Positions 22,459-33,248 of a stretch of 64,000 bases of DNA are shown here, piece after piece. The DNA is from Canna indica (taxonomy: Eukaryota > Streptophyta > Magnoliopsida > Zingiberales > Cannaceae), in contig CP136893.1 of assembly GCA_034359265.1 (NCBI GenBank), positions 19,352,001 through 19,416,000 on the forward strand, given 5' to 3'. Position 1 is the first letter of the stretch; every line of letters starts with the position of its first letter. Below the pieces are notes generated by a model. It did not search any database. It saw only the letters and a list, made by a program, of their open reading frames with translations, and was not told the DNA's origin. The translations under genes and the position numbers were made by a program.

Positions 22459-23610
22459 TGTTGGTGAAATGGCGACACTAGAGGGAGGTGAATAGTGTGT
22501 TTACTATACGATTCGCCTAAATCCAATTTTAATCGATTGCTTAGATTACTTAGGCGAATTACAATTATGCGATTTAAATGCGGAAGCAAAATAAAGCAAT
22601 ATAGCTCAAATAATTTAAATCAACGCAAACACAAGATTTATAGTGGTTCGGCCCCAATGCCTACTCCACTACCTAAGCACCTCGCTTAGGATTTCCAAAC
22701 TAGGTTTTACTATATTAATTAGAGCGCGCATGATTACTCCTTGGAAGGTTTTAAATCTCCCTTAGAATGCTCAATGATCATTGTAAGATTGGGAGAAGAA
22801 GACTAAATGAAGTATCAGAGGGTGTATTTATACCCTCGTGAAGCAAGGATTGTTCAACGGGTAGAAAACTATCTGTTACAGACCGTCGGTCGAAGCGTCG
22901 GTTGAAGCATCGGTCGACCGATCATTCGACCGCTAAAACTTTCCCTGTGGTCGGTCGACCGACTAATCGATCGCCAGACGCGGATTGAGCGATCCGCAAT
23001 CTTTGGTTGACCCGTCGTCGACCGATGCGATCTCGCGTCGTGGCATTCAGCAGGTCGGTCGACCGATTGGTCGACCGCCAACTTTGGGCAGATTCTACCA
23101 TGATTCGGTCAATCGATGGATCGACCGCTGCTCTCTGCCCATTTTAGGCCTCTGTCGGTCGACCAACCGGTCAACCGAAGTAGCCAGTGGTCGATCGATT
23201 GGTCGACCGACAAGGCTACTGCCTATGGCCTTACCCTTTTCAGTCGACCACCCGATCGACCGAACATAGGCTAGGTTTATTTTCTCAGCTGATTTTCTTC
23301 CGCGCTTCATTTTCGGGTTTCGGCTTTCAACGAGCATCATCTTGGAGAGTTTTTGACTTGATCTTTGGACTCATCCAAGCGACTTGGGTGCACTCGTCGA
23401 TCTTCGAGAAACTTCCGCGATGAACCCGAGCGCGACGATCAATGTCCTTTCGATTTTGTGATTTCTCTGATTTATCCGATCGAGGACATCGAACGCTAGT
23501 CGATATGGAAACTGAAAGATATTCTCAATGAAATCATTAGTTCCATATTTGTTATCATCAAAACCATCAAGACCGAGATTAAGGCTAAGGTTGAAAACAT
23601 AAAGCCAACA
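22459..23610 (-). repeat. 5' LTR of the gag-only retroelement
   Basis: The ends are TGTTGG at 22459 and CCAACA at 23610, 1152 bp. It contains a cluster of short GGTCGACC palindromes (22878-23270). I find no other copy in the window. Confidence 0.8.
22878..23270. repeat. Cluster of GGTCGACC palindromes in the LTR
   Basis: About eight units spaced roughly 45-50 bp apart. Each holds one or two copies of CGGTCGACCG or a close variant separated by ATT or similar. Confidence 0.8.
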
Positions 23611-23631
23611 ACGTCCACGTATCTTGGTTGG

Positions 23632-24195
23632 TCATGTGTCGTGGCTAGTCATGTGTCCTTGTGAAATGAGGCGTGACAGAAATTTTATTTGCTTGATTGG
23701 GTCGAGTCTGGGACTGCTTGGGTGTGGTCTGATCGGGGCTAGGAAGGTCTTTTCGGCCTTAAGTGATGATAAAAAAGAAGAAAAAGAGAAGGGGAGAGAC
23801 TCACATGTGCACGCATCCCAAGCGAGGAGACCGCACGCACCCCAAGCAGAGAGGGCGACGCCGAGGAGTCGAGGCTCGTTCGCGTTAGTTCGTGGTCGTA
23901 TGCGATCGCTGGAGGCTCGGCTCGACTTGTAAGAAACTAAATAGATCTCATTAATCTCTAGGGATGAGTATAACAAGTAAATCCTAGGGAAATCTACCAC
24001 ATTGATGCCAATAAGTGGTGGTGAGGCTTTGGTGTAGACTTTATCCTCCTTCGTGAGACGTGCCCTATGGACGGCGACTTGCGACGGTGGCTGGACCCTT
24101 GCGAGGTCATGCTGACGGCCAAACACGATGTAGCCCACCAGGAACAACAGCATAAGCAGCAGGTCAAGAAGAAAAAGTCTCGAGGTAAGCCCCAT
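23632..24195 (-). CDS. Possible small membrane-anchored protein, unrecognised
   Basis: An open frame of 187 codons starts at an ATG at 24195 just after TTCAG. It opens MGLTSRLFLLDLLLMLLFLV, a strong signal anchor or signal peptide (residues about 5-26). A basic segment and SPPLIGINVVDFPR follow; the second half is less protein-like. A pyrimidine-rich stretch and an upstream ATGGCGGCGACG frame of 13 codons precede it. I do not recognise the family. It may be a real short secreted or type II membrane protein with a different 3' end or an intron near 23985, or a chance frame. Promoter and polyadenylation signals are not evident. Confidence 0.3.
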   Translation of the reverse strand: MGLTSRLFLLDLLLMLLFLVGYIVFGRQHDLARVQPPSQVAVHRARLTKEDKVYTKASPPLIGINVVDFPRIYLLYSSLEINEIYLVSYKSSRASSDRIRPRTNANEPRLLGVALSAWGACGLLAWDACTCESLPFSFSSFLSSLKAEKTFLAPIRPHPSSPRLDPIKQIKFLSRLISQGHMTSHDT

Positions 24196-24637
24196 CTGAA
24201 TTATTCGACGAACTAGGATTCCCGCCTTGAAAAATTAGGCGGCGTCGCCGCCATTAAATAAAGAGGAAGAGAAGAGGCAGACAAAGACACGACTTTTGCA
24301 GGGATGTTGAGGGAGTAATGCTCATGTGAAGTGGTGGGAAAGTGCTAATAGTTAATGGCAGCCGATGGTGGAGAAGGATGAAGTGAGAGATCTCTTTCTT
24401 CTTCTTCTTCTCGATGTTTTTTATTGTTAGATTTGAATATGACCGAGGGAGATGAGTCAAATGAGTTAGGACTCGGGAAAAATGGACGAAGTTAACAACG
24501 TGATTAAACGAGTCAACGACTCATACATACAAGTAGATATTAGAGTCGGAGTCTCCTTCGCCTTCTCGCTTGCGCGACTGCGAGGGCATTTGCCGCAGGT
24601 GCCTGCGAGAAAGGTGGGTAATGACCTTATCTGAAAG

Positions 24638-25256
24638 GAAAAATTAATGAATCTAATTCAAACTATAACGAAATTAACGAATCTAACTCAACTTTTAATT
24701 TGCATCAATTCTAACTTTAAGTTTCGAATTAACACCAATTAAATTCCATCGTCAAGTTATTGTTAATGAAACTGTTAGTTGCTGGCATGACATCCTAGTC
24801 AGCAACTAATATATTAATTTTTAATACTCATATAGACAAATTAGTAGTTAAAATTTAAAAAAATACAAAGTCCTAATCTGACATTCATCCCCACTCAAAC
24901 TCATGTACTACCCGCTTAGTAATATGATTTGACAACCTGATTGGGACGCCACATTATATTATCAAGTCATATTCATAAGAATGTAGTAGGAAAGTTCGAC
25001 CGGGAATGAATGTCGAGTTAGGATTTTGTATTTTTTTATTTTTGGTAGCTGACTTATTTATATGAATATTAAAAACTAATATATTAGTTGCTAACTGTGA
25101 TGTCACGTCAGCAACTAACGATTTTATTAACAATAACTTGATGATGGGATATAATTGATTTTAATTCGAAACTTCAGATTAGATTTGATGCAAATTAAAA
25201 ATTATGTTAGATTCGTTAATTTCGTCATAGTTTGGATTAGACTCTTTAATTTTCCC
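24638..25256. mobile_element. Long-TIR foldback element, Mutator type (619 bp)
   Basis: The two halves are inverted copies over most of their length. The left arm starts GGAAAAATTAATGAATC and the right arm ends GACTCTTTAATTTTCCC. Flanks are TATCTGAAA (24629-24637) and TATTAGAAA (25257-25265), a 9 bp target duplication with two differences. It is non-coding. Confidence 0.8.
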
Positions 25257-25265
25257 TATTAGAAA

Positions 25266-25708
25266 TGACTGACATTTTGAGTTTATGCACATATATAACT
25301 GTGGCAATTTGCTGAAAGTATTGATGGTTTTAGTAATTTTGCCAACAAAATATGCTTTTGTCGATATTCTATTATATTTGACATTTATATAAAAGTTTTT
25401 AAATAAATGTAATTAATAGAAAGTGCAATTTATTACGTAAAATTAATTTACTAATTTTCGTGCGAAACCAACCACACTTTTCTTTTCTATTATTATCAAA
25501 TGTAGCTAAATATTATTCTCAAATCCAACTAATTAGGTAAAAAAAGGGACCAATTTAATGAGTTTGACTGTTCAAAATTCGATCTGAATTTAATAAAATT
25601 GATGCCTATTATACAGCTTGTCTATTTCATTTGTAATCTATTTATAGTCACTTTAAATGTTATTCACAACCAATGCATTCCGAAACAGCTCCGGGGATGC
25701 ATGCATCA
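25266..25708. other. AT-rich spacer, no gene seen
   Basis: No coding or structural feature recognised. The last 40 bases (from CATTCCGAAACAG near 25676) match the left end of copy 1 of the duplication. Confidence 0.5.
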
Positions 25709-25717
25709 AAAATTAAT

Positions 25718-26394
25718 GAATAAATTACACGAAATCTCCATCAACTATAATCGATGTGCGCGAAGATTATCTAAACTACCAAGTGTGCATAGAACCCCCA
25801 CGACTACACTTTTTGTTCAAATAACTCTCTTTATTAGCATGTCTATTAGTAACTTAACGGTAAAACTTTCACGTGCGCAGAACTCCCTCCCCAGTGTCAC
25901 GTGACAGTAATCTCCACCCCCTATCTCATCTGACGGCCATCACTTCTTCTTCTACCTATCACCTTGCCCTAAATTCCTTCGTCGTTGTCGCCGCCGCCGC
26001 CGCTGCCTCCACCACCACCACCTCCTCCTCCACCACCACCACCACCTCTATCATCTAGAGGAGGTGGTGGTGGTGGTGGTGGTGGTGGTGGTGGTTGTGG
26101 TGGTGGTAGTGGTGGTGGATGCAACGACGGTGGAGTCTAGGACAAGAGGATATGTAGAAGAAGAAGTGATAGTCGTCAAATGAGATGAAGGGTGAAGATT
26201 ATTATCACGTGGCACTGGAGAGGGAGGTTCTGCGCACGTTGAAGTTTTACCGTTAAGTTACTAACGAACAGGCTAATGGTGGAAGCTTATTTGAACAAAA
26301 AGTATAGTCGCGGAAGATTCTGTGCACACTTGGTAGTTTATGTAGTTTTTGCGCACATCGACTATAGTCGATGGAGGTTCCGTGTAATTTATCC
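25718..26394. mobile_element. Long-TIR foldback element, Mutator type (677 bp)
   Basis: A near full-length palindrome. The left arm begins GAATAAATTACACG and the right arm ends CGTGTAATTTATCC; arms are about 320 bp with a CCACC/GGTGG-rich centre near 26040-26090. A perfect 9 bp target duplication AAAATTAAT lies at 25709-25717 and 26395-26403. It is absent from copy 1 of the surrounding duplication, which gives the empty-site comparison. Confidence 0.9.
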
Positions 26395-29300
26395 AAAATT
26401 AATTTAAAGGGAAAAATTGATGTTAAAACAAAAGTCAAATTAAGTTGAAAAATCTTGAGTTAGGGAGAATCTGATATCCAATTAGTCAAATTGATAAGTC
26501 CATTGATCTAAACTTGTTCTTTTGTTTTGGCCTTTCAATGTTGTGTGAACAGCTTCACCTTATCAATAAATAAAACTATTTATTTGGTCAAATAATTAGA
26601 ACGTGGATTGAGATATGTGACCCATCAAATATATTATAAAAAATTTATTGTCCGATCAATATAAAATATATTAATGCAAATGAACAAACCAAATAATTTT
26701 CACAACATCTCTACAAACACCGTACCCTCCCAAATTAAACATTTCAAAAAAAATAAACAACATACCAAAATAAAATACATATTGTTTTTAACATAAAATT
26801 TTTTTTCCTTCTCTCCTTCCATTTTCTTTTATCCTTCTTTCTTTCCTTTCTTTTTTTTCCATTCCTTCCTTTCCTCATCTCCTTTTCTTTCCCTTGTTTT
26901 CCCCTTCCTCTTTCTTCCCTTCTTTCCTTCTTTCCCTCGACTTTTTCTTCTTTTTTCTTCCACCTATCCTCTCCCCGTCTTCCTCTAATTTTTTTTTAAA
27001 TTAATAGGACCATCGTAGGTGCCCCTATCCTTTGATCCGGTCATTAAAAGCTTGAAGGATTGAATCTTGAATCTCAAAAAATATTATATCAAACATGTCA
27101 CTCGGACTAGGACTCATTGTACAAAGTAATTGGAGATTTGAATAATGACAATTGCGGGTAAAGCTAGTTGAGAAATGATCATCATTGCAATATTGTTCAT
27201 CTATTTATAGTCCCAAAGATTTTAAGTATTGATTGCATCAATTATGAGATATTGTGCAATACCTTAAAGGTCATTCATGGAAAAAAAAATTGTCGATATT
27301 CTTTGGCATGTTTTCATGTTTTTATTAATACCTGCGTCATTTCATTTCTCTTGGAAGTACGTTAATTTGATTACAATAATTTAAAAGGGGTAAAAATAGA
27401 GAAGGCAGTGGTAGATTTGCAACTAATTGCCAAGTTTAGGCTGGATCTAAAAGTAGGTTTGGCAGCTGGAAACAGTAAAGGCCTTGCAATTTGGACAAAT
27501 ATACTAATAAAAAAAATAGATGCATGCATGAATTGAATTTGATTCTGTGCATATTTTCCATATTTGAATATATTGATATGGTGATTTTTTTATGCAAATT
27601 AAATGCATGCATGCACTCAAAGAATTAATTAGTTATTGCACCCAAATTAATGTGCTTTAAATAACCCAAAAACAAATTCGAAATTGATATTTTAATTAAC
27701 ATCCATGAATGCATCCATATATGAAATAGTTTCTTTTTAAAGAAAATTCTTGAATAAAAATTATTTGTTTAAAATCTATACAGGAAACACTCATTCTGGC
27801 TCCGAAGAATCTCATATCTTATTCTAGCAATTTTTTCGCTTTTAAAAAACCATATGGAATGCTTTTATCATCTCAAAGAATCCCATGCTCGATTAAACCA
27901 AAGAATAAAACCGGAATATTAAATCAAATTAAGAAAAAATAATTATGCAAAATGATAATAGTATAAGTAAAAGATATCATTTTCGAATCTCATCAAAATG
28001 TGATAGCCATGTTGAATAAAAAAATAACTAAATTGATTATGACCGTCATAATGGTATAAGCAAAAGATATCGTTCTAATTTGTTTTTTTGTTTTTTAAAT
28101 GCAATAGAAAAAATAAATGAAATAAAAATATTCAATATTCAATAAATAATATGTATATAAACAAAAAACATCTCGAGCATAAAATTTCTTTAAAACGTTA
28201 TACCCAGACTAAATAAAAATTTAACATACTCGAAAAAATTATTAGATAATAAATGAAAAATTAGTTTGATTTGGACTTTGAGTTTCTCCGAAAAATTTTA
28301 GTTTTGAGTTTCAAATTCTCTCTTATGAAAATGCAATAGTCGAATTGAATAAAAATTAAAAAGACTACAAATTTAACAAATTGCAAAAAAAAATGTTAAA
28401 TAAAAAATAAAAAATAATAACACTCTTATTAGGATATAATACAATAAATTTACAACGACAAATAAATAAATAAAATAAAATTTATACTAAAAATAATACA
28501 TAATACCTGAAAAAAATATGTGAAGTAAAAGTAAATCTAAAAATGAAAAAAAATGATATACTATATATTTATATAGATATATAAAACATAAAAATAAATG
28601 TAGCAAATAAAAAACAAAACAAAAAACAACAACAACAACAAAAAAATCTCGGTGAAGAGCTCTCCTTTGAGGGCTCTAAAAAGATTTAAAATGGTATATA
28701 AAAAAAGAAGAATGGGAGCTCTCCATGCTTAAAAGTGATAACATACATTTCACGATCATATGCTTTTAATTTTAATTATATGTTGAAATATTCTAATTTA
28801 AATTGAATCACACCATTTGAATTCTCTGCAAAAAATTTTGAAAATAAAATTCACATATAATATATTCGACTTAGTTGGGTTAAATACCATTTTCTTTTCT
28901 CTTTTTTGTTCAATTATATTATCATAAAATAGTTTCGAATTATACTTACAAGGGACTAATTACTGTGATTTATATTTTATGTATTTTATGACATAGGAAT
29001 AAAGGGTAAAAGAGTTATCGACCATGAATGCAAGAAGAATATGAGAGGAAAAAGAGAAAAGGAAGAAAATCTTACCTTAGGGTGGAACTATATGGAGCAA
29101 TCGAGAGCAAATCTTTTGTCATCCTCGAGAGATGTGTAGAAGAGGGGAGGTAGAAGAAAATTGATTTCCTCTTCTGGTCATCGCTGCAAGAGAAGATCGA
29201 GATCGGGATCAAAAAGGAGGCAAATAGCGAATGATTAAAAAATATTTGATGAGATTTAGATTTATCCCTAATAATTTATTGGAACCAAATAAAGAGAGAA

Positions 29301-29642
29301 CAAGTTAAGGTAAAATAAATTTTTTGTGTCAACAAAGTAACATCCTAGCTTTGAGATATGTGTAAGATCAAGTGCCGCTTGATGAGCTAGGCTGCACCGA
29401 AGTTTTATTCCTTATCTTTATGCTCTCTTTCTTTAATTATATAAATTAAGTGCTTTCGAGATATTCTTATTTGTTTCCTAGGGGACTAATTATTGTGATT
29501 TATATTTTATAAATTTATTAAAGTGGACTTTATCATTTTCTAGTTTTTATATCAGTTTTGTGTGAATCAAATGAAAATATAAAAAAAAAATCAAAAATTT
29601 GGATTGAGATTTGTAATTCCCGTGATATGAAAATAGAATAAG

Positions 29643-32452
29643 TGTCACGCCCCAACTCAGGGTCACGTGATCGGCCAGGGTATACGTGCCTATACCCCGC
29701 AACCTAAACCATGCACATGCCAACTCAACAAATAAATATAGCGGAAAAGAAATAACAAGTTTTATTTCAATGAAAAGCGAACTAAACAGAGTTTATTTCA
29801 ATAGCTCAAATGAAACGAAAAGTGCGAAAATAATATTTTAAATTCAATAATTCAAAAGTTCAAATACAATAAAGTCTTAAATAAATGACATAAGTGACAT
29901 AAATGACATAAATGTCCTCAGGGCTACAACTCCAAATCAAACTAATACAAGTGCATGACTACTACCAAAAGACTCGACTACGACCCTAATTAGGACTGCT
30001 ATAAGATCATGCGGCTTCTCTGCCCTCTAGCGGCGCCAAGTGCATCCGACCCACCTCACCGGTCAGGCTCTGCAAAACAAAAATCAAACGGCAACGGGTG
30101 AGTTCAATTAACTCGGTGAGCGATTCTACCAACCCTTACAAAAACAAACATCACAGATAAGATGCATAAGGTAAACCACCTGATTCAAGTAGGAAAAATG
30201 TCACAAGGGAGTAACATGCTAACAGGCCATTCGGCCACTACCTGCCCGAAGGCAGTCAACACCCATGCGGTGAAGAATAACAGGCCTAAGCCTACCATGC
30301 CCTAAGGCATCAGCACATACTAGTATAATTAGGAAAGCCCTCCGAGCTTATCCTAATAAAAGAAACTCGGGAGCAATCGGGAAGACCCTCCTAACTTGCT
30401 CCACGAGACGTGTAGGGACAATCGGGATTCACCTATCCGAGCTTGCCCCCTCTTTAAGATATCACAGGAGTAATCGGGTAGACCCTTCGAACTTACTCCT
30501 CTGAGATATATCAGGAATAATCAGGTAGGCCCTCCGAACTTTTTCCTTAAAAATCACCTCGGGATAATCGGGAAGGCCCTCCGAACTTATCCCACGAGGC
30601 CAAACTAGAACAATCAGGAAAGGCCCTCCGAACTTGTTCTACATATTGGGAATTAGTCATCCAACCTCCCGGGCCTAGCCCGCAATCCGGCTCCTCTACG
30701 AGCCTCTCCGTCATTCATAAAGATATGACGCATAATAACCTAAGTCAAATCCTTCCTACGGTGTCTTAAGGGTGTCCTCATTAGGAAGCGTCTCAACACT
30801 CCAAACCCGACCCCTATCTCCTAGACCCGTAATGTCGTGAACCCGTGCGGTTTTATTTCATGCATACTTTATAAGTTGGTTCATAACAGATTATGCTCAC
30901 TCTTAACCCAATTTTAATTATGCAATTAAAATTTATATCACCAAGATTAGGGTTTTGTTTTAGCTTACTATTTTGCCCAGAACTGATGTGTCTAACCCGA
31001 ATCTAGTCTCCAAAGTGTATCCTATATTTTCAAACTATATTTTCTGGTCGAAACGATATGTTACACGAATATATTCACAGAAATACACACACCTCAACAA
31101 ATAATCTAAAATCAGCACAAATTCATCATCTCAGCATACAATTCCAGCAACATACAATTTTCAGCATACTATGAAATTAAATCTGAAAATTATAGAAATT
31201 AACTCCTAAATTATCATTATGACAGAATACTAATCTCAAGATTTATTTCATAGAATTCATGCTTTTTAATTAAGATTAAAAAGAGTCTACTATGCTTTAA
31301 TCAAGAAACAATCAAGATTAAAAATCCCTCTTCTCAAGAATCCCCATGGCATAAATTACAACATCTTGATCCTAATCATGATTTCTACCCAAAAATCACA
31401 GATTTAATCCTAAGCATGCAATCCACATATCAAGAACTCAAATTAGGTGAAAAGATCAAGATTTTCATGTCAAGGAAACAAGAAGGCTCATTCGGGCTTG
31501 ATTTTCATCGAACACCTTAAGGGCGACCCCGGTTTCCCCCTTGGCCGAGCACCCCTAGGTTTACCCTAGGGCTACCGAGCCCCATAGGGGAGAGATTAGG
31601 GTACCCTCAAGCACAAACTCCAAGAAAACACGGCAAGAACTCGAAGAACAATTCAAGAACGAAACATAAACACCAAGCCGCCAAAAACGACTTCAAGAAC
31701 TCGAATAAAAACCCGAAGAGAGAGAGTAAATCACCCACCTTAATTTGGAAAGATGATTAGAAGCGATCCCGGACGATGGCCCTCGAATCCAGCTTCAAAA
31801 GATGTCAGCTCAACTCAAGAAGGGGAAGAGAGGGGGGCGGCGGCTCAACTCAAGAAGGGGAAGAGAGGGGGGCGGCGGCTCACCTCAAGCCGTCGGCTTC
31901 AGGAGAAAGGGAGAGAGGAAGAGAGAGGGGCTGGCTTCAGCTGGGTCCTCTCGGCTCGGCTCCAGATGTGAAGAAGAAGAAGAGGAAGGAGAAGGAGAGG
32001 GCGGCTGGCTCAGGCGGCTTGGCTGGCTTAGCGGGTCCAAGTAGAAAAAAGGAAGGGGCGGCTGGCTTAGGCGGCTTGGCTCCTCCTCTCAAAAATCTTT
32101 TATACTTCCTCCTCAACCCTAACCCTCCTAACTCTTTATCAGACCTGCATCCGCCTAAAGGCAAATTCAAATCCGCTAACTTGATTAGACTTAATTAAAC
32201 TTATATTAATAATAAGCAATTAATTAAGCACACACCCACGTATACATAATTAAACAATTATGCACACACTACATCAAATTAAATAATTTTAACTACTCAA
32301 GCCTAAATTCATAAATTTTATATCCTACTTACCCGAGCTCGCAAGCTCGCACCGGACCATGAGTCGACTCGGCTCGACCTCGAACTAGTCTGCTAGGCTG
32401 GCAAACACAAACATAAGAGGAAAGAATAAAATTAAATATCTAGAATATTACA
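29643..32452 (-). mobile_element. Solo LTR of a Ty3/gypsy-type element (2810 bp)
   Basis: The plus strand runs TGTCACGCCCCAACTC to GAATATTACA, with TG..CA ends and a perfect 5 bp target duplication ATAAG at 29638-29642 and 32453-32457. Copy 1 shows the empty site (GAATAAGGATTAAC). On the minus strand it begins TGTAATATTC and ends GGGGCGTGACA, which is how many plant gypsy LTRs begin and end, so the sense strand is probably minus. No primer site, gag or pol is attached. Frames at 31753-32198 are GA-rich artefacts. Confidence 0.85.
30321..30641. repeat. Array of seven covarying hairpins inside the solo LTR
   Basis: Units repeat every 45-51 bp. Each is a 7-8 bp stem around a 19-21 nt loop of consensus TCGGGAAGGCCCTCCGAAC. 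Stems are TAGTATAA/TTATCCTA, GGAGCAA/TTGCTCC, GGGACAA/TTGCCCC, AGGAGTAA/TTACTCCT, AGGAATAA/TTTTTCCT, GGGATAA/TTATCCC and TAGAACAA/TTGTTCTA. Sequences differ between units but the two sides change together. Starts are 30321, 30370, 30415, 30466, 30513, 30561 and 30606. The loop also carries TCGG/CCGA, which extends the stem. Confidence 0.85.
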
Positions 32453-32760
32453 ATAAGGATTAACCAAATATTACAATTTAATTGAGATGATATATATTTC
32501 TCAAATAGTAGATACTGATGTGGGAATTAAAATTATATTTAATAAGATAATGTATATTTTGTTATTTTCAATATTATGTACTATTATTTTATTTTGAATA
32601 TTTTTTCTTTTCTTTCTAAAGTTATTTTTCATATTTGTCAATTATTTTAATGACGGCGCAACTTAGACTAACATTAATACTAAACTCATGTGTTGAAAGC
32701 ATGAGCATTTTCTTCTTCCCAATCTAACCAAATTTATTTTGACCAATAATGGGTGCATGC

Positions 32761-33239
32761 AGTCAGTGGCGGAGCCAGAAATCAAATTGAGGGGGACAGA
32801 CTCTCAAAACGGTAGATGATCAACGATATTGTACTTGTGAATCAATTCAATTTAAATAACGTCAACGTATATGAGAGAGAGATGAACGAATTAAGAATTC
32901 GGGATAAGGGAGTAATTAATTTCAAATTTTAGGGGGTAAAATTCTCATTATATACGAAATTTAAAATTCTAGGGAGGGGGGACAATTTCAAATTTTAAGG
33001 GGGCAAAATTTTCATTACCGAAGAAATTTTAAATTCTAGGGAGATAATTGGAGCAATTTCAAATTTTAAGGAGGTAAAATCCTCATTACCGAAGGAATTT
33101 TAAAATTCTAGGAGGGCAATTGGGGCAATTTCAAATTCCATGGGGCCAAAATCCTCATTATTATACACATATAATGAGTAAATTTGATAATTAAAGGGGG
33201 GCAATTGCCCTCCCCCCTCTTGTCCATGTATCTTCGCCG
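32761..33239. mobile_element. Short non-coding element with 9 bp target duplication
   Basis: It starts AGTCAGTGGCGGAGCCAG and ends TATCTTCGCC, flanked by perfect GGTGCATGC at 32752-32760 and 33240-33248. Terminal inverted repeats are weak (GGCGGAG against GGCGAAG). Inside are about four imperfect copies of a 60-65 bp unit containing CAAATTTTAAGGGGGCAAAA and ATTCTAGGGAG. Confidence 0.65.
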
Positions 33240-33248
33240 GTGCATGCG

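Larger units (their letters stand above)
10859..23610 (-). mobile_element. Gag-only copia-like retroelement, minus strand, one LTR missing
   Basis: Read on the minus strand: 5' LTR (22459-23610), primer-binding site, a gag-type frame with two zinc knuckles, then about 3 kb of non-coding sequence (10859-13837). I find no protease, integrase or RT. The gag frame is split by a CACTA transposon at 14097-21188. The 3' LTR expected at the left end is absent; the element abuts the damaged 3' end of the plus-strand copia. A non-autonomous derivative is the likely reading. Confidence 0.75.
25669..32500. repeat. Copy 2 of the ~3 kb duplicated segment, with insertions
   Basis: Same orientation and order as 1952-5037. 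After removing the foldback (25718-26394) and the solo LTR (29643-32452), the two copies line up from CATTCCGAAACAG to GATGATATATATTTCT. An extra block of about 240 bp near 28490-28720 is present only here. No coding region is supported in it. Confidence 0.85.

Noticed and set aside
25599..26058. Frames at the 25.7-26.4 kb foldback
   Set aside because: They span the insertion edge or the CCACC repeat of a non-coding palindrome.
31753..32198. Overlapping open frames of 70-140 codons in a GA-rich stretch
   Set aside because: They lie inside the solo LTR, are low-complexity (AAQLKKGKRGG-type repeats from a short tandem duplication), and match no domain.
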